Position numbers and translations under genes: made by a program. A stretch of DNA of 14,627 bases from Pseudomonadota bacterium (GTDB taxonomy: Bacteria; Pseudomonadota; Gammaproteobacteria; Burkholderiales; Burkholderiaceae), in the NCBI GenBank assembly GCA_021778935.1, contig JAJYBQ010000029.1, positions 1 to 14,627 on the forward strand, read 5' to 3'. The stretch's first letter is position 1; each line of letters starts with the position of its first letter. Of this stretch, positions 13,652 through 14,627 are shown in pieces. The notes under the pieces are model-generated. The model made no database searches, was not told the DNA's origin, and worked only from the letters and a program-made list of their open reading frames with translations.

Positions 13652-14627
13652 TCAACGCCGCTCGATCCAGTACAACGCCCCCAGCGCGATCGTGAACGCG
13701 ACCATGCCGGGCAGGGCCGCGACGACCATCGGCGGCCAGGTGTTGATGATCCCCAGGTTCGAGAAGATCTTGTTGATCGCATAGAACACCACGCCGATCA
13801 TGATGCCGGCGAAGATCTTCAGGCTGACTGTTCCTGCACGTACATGCAGATAGGCGAACGGCAACGCCAGGGCCATCATGACGATGACCACCGGTGGGTA
13901 AAACACCTTCTGCCACAACGCCAACATATACCGCTCGGTCCGTTGGTGGTTCTCATCCAGGTGCCGGATATAGCGGTACAGGCTGTAGCCGCTCAGCTTT
14001 TCCGGCTTGACCAGCAGCACTCCGAAAATTTCGGGCGTGAGGTCTGATTTCCAGGCCATCGTCGGCGTCCGCAGAATGCGGGTCTGCGCCAGGGCGCCGG
14101 CCGTCGCCGCAACGGCGCCATCCGGTCCCGATGTGCCCGACGGCACCGACCCGACCGGCCGCAGCACCGCAACCTCCGGGTATTGCGTCTCCACCACATC
14201 GGTGAGCATCCACCCCTGGCCGCGCAGGTACTGTCCGCGCCCGGCCGTGGTGATCGATCGCAGGCGAAGCGCGCGGTCGAAGGAAAAAATCCGCAAGCCG
14301 TCGACCTCACCGTCGTTGCGCACGGTCTGTACGTTGACGAAGCGCATCCTTTGCCCCGCAGACACGCCGGGAACGACATCGCGCACCCAGATCCCCGATC
14401 CCCCACCCTGAAACAGATGGGCGCCGACGGCGTGCGATTTCAACCGCTGCGCCAACTCCTCCGCCGGGGGCGCAACCACCTCGCCAAACACGTAGGTGAG
14501 CACCGCGAATCCCATCCCGACCCAGAACACGGCGTCGACCAGCCGCCGGGTGCTCATGCCCGAAACCCGCATGATCGTGAACTCGGAGTTCGACGCCAGC
14601 TTGGACAGCGCGTAGATCGTCCCGATC
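13652..14627 (-). CDS. lptG: LPS export permease LptG (partial, start outside the window)
   Basis: LptG with LptF forms the inner-membrane part of the LptB2FG transporter that extracts lipopolysaccharide and passes it to LptC. About 324 residues are visible; the first few dozen, including helix 1, lie beyond the window end. Visible features are SKLASNSEFTIMRVSGMSTRRLVDA, the conserved cytoplasmic coupling segment of the family, a second membrane helix (VFWVGMGFAVLTYVFGEVVAPPAEE), a long periplasmic jelly-roll region (about GSGIWVRDV to TPEIFGVLL), the DENHQRTERYMLALWQKVFYP linker, and C-terminal helices with FYAINKIFSNLGIINTWPP, a typical LptG signature. The gene ends ERR and converges on the reductase gene. 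The internal ATG at 14572 is not its start, because conserved sequence continues upstream. LptF would be expected just beyond the window. Confidence 0.92.
   Translation of the reverse strand, partial: IGTIYALSKLASNSEFTIMRVSGMSTRRLVDAVFWVGMGFAVLTYVFGEVVAPPAEELAQRLKSHAVGAHLFQGGGSGIWVRDVVPGVSAGQRMRFVNVQTVRNDGEVDGLRIFSFDRALRLRSITTAGRGQYLRGQGWMLTDVVETQYPEVAVLRPVGSVPSGTSGPDGAVAATAGALAQTRILRTPTMAWKSDLTPEIFGVLLVKPEKLSGYSLYRYIRHLDENHQRTERYMLALWQKVFYPPVVIVMMALALPFAYLHVRAGTVSLKIFAGIMIGVVFYAINKIFSNLGIINTWPPMVVAALPGMVAFTIALGALYWIERR

Noticed and set aside
1..14627. Mobile elements, prophage, CRISPR arrays, toxin-antitoxin or defence genes
   Set aside because: No transposase, integrase, direct-repeat array or defence domain was seen on either strand; the gene order is that of a conserved chromosome.

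Overview
The window is a GC-rich chromosomal segment that reads as a betaproteobacterium. The order nadK, recN, fur, bamE/omlA, dapB is one I know from Burkholderiales and related orders, and the zapB-like, zapA, 6S RNA, EVE-protein order and an lptG gene also fit. I cannot assign a genus. I saw no transposase, integrase, phage gene, CRISPR array or tRNA, and base composition looks uniform. This is mostly core genome with two specialised modules.

Layout. Positions 1-1925 (+): end of NAD kinase, then recN (DNA break repair). 1995-2477 (-): fur, divergent from a + strand run bamE (2567), dapB (3031) and a BtuF-like cobalamin-binding protein (3806-4813), in which each gene overlaps the next. 4865-8612 (-): btuD, btuC and btuB, converging on btuF; transcription runs btuB to btuC to btuD and is preceded at 8710-8960 by a clear cobalamin riboswitch. 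9049-10285 (+): zapB-like gene, zapA, a 6S RNA gene at about 9595-9768, and an EVE-domain protein. 10403-11065 (+): a CRP/FNR-family regulator with a perfect palindrome about 110 bp upstream. 11052-11888 (-): lgt, overlapping the regulator tail to tail. 12256-13603 (+): a group I truncated hemoglobin followed 16 bp later by a ferredoxin-reductase fusion, behind a good sigma70 promoter overlapped by a 23-bp inverted repeat that resembles an NsrR site. 13652-14627 (-): lptG, cut by the window end.

How the parts work together. BtuB (outer membrane), BtuF (periplasm) and BtuCD (inner membrane) form a complete B12 import route. Only btuB, btuC and btuD lie behind the riboswitch; btuF sits in the fur-facing dapB operon. 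BamE, Lgt and LptG all serve outer-membrane assembly (BAM complex, lipoprotein lipidation, LPS export); Lgt should act on BamE itself. The truncated hemoglobin and its neighbouring reductase look like a two-gene counterpart of flavohemoglobin, probably for nitric oxide or oxygen chemistry. This pair, with its NO-regulator-like operator, is the most interesting part of the window.
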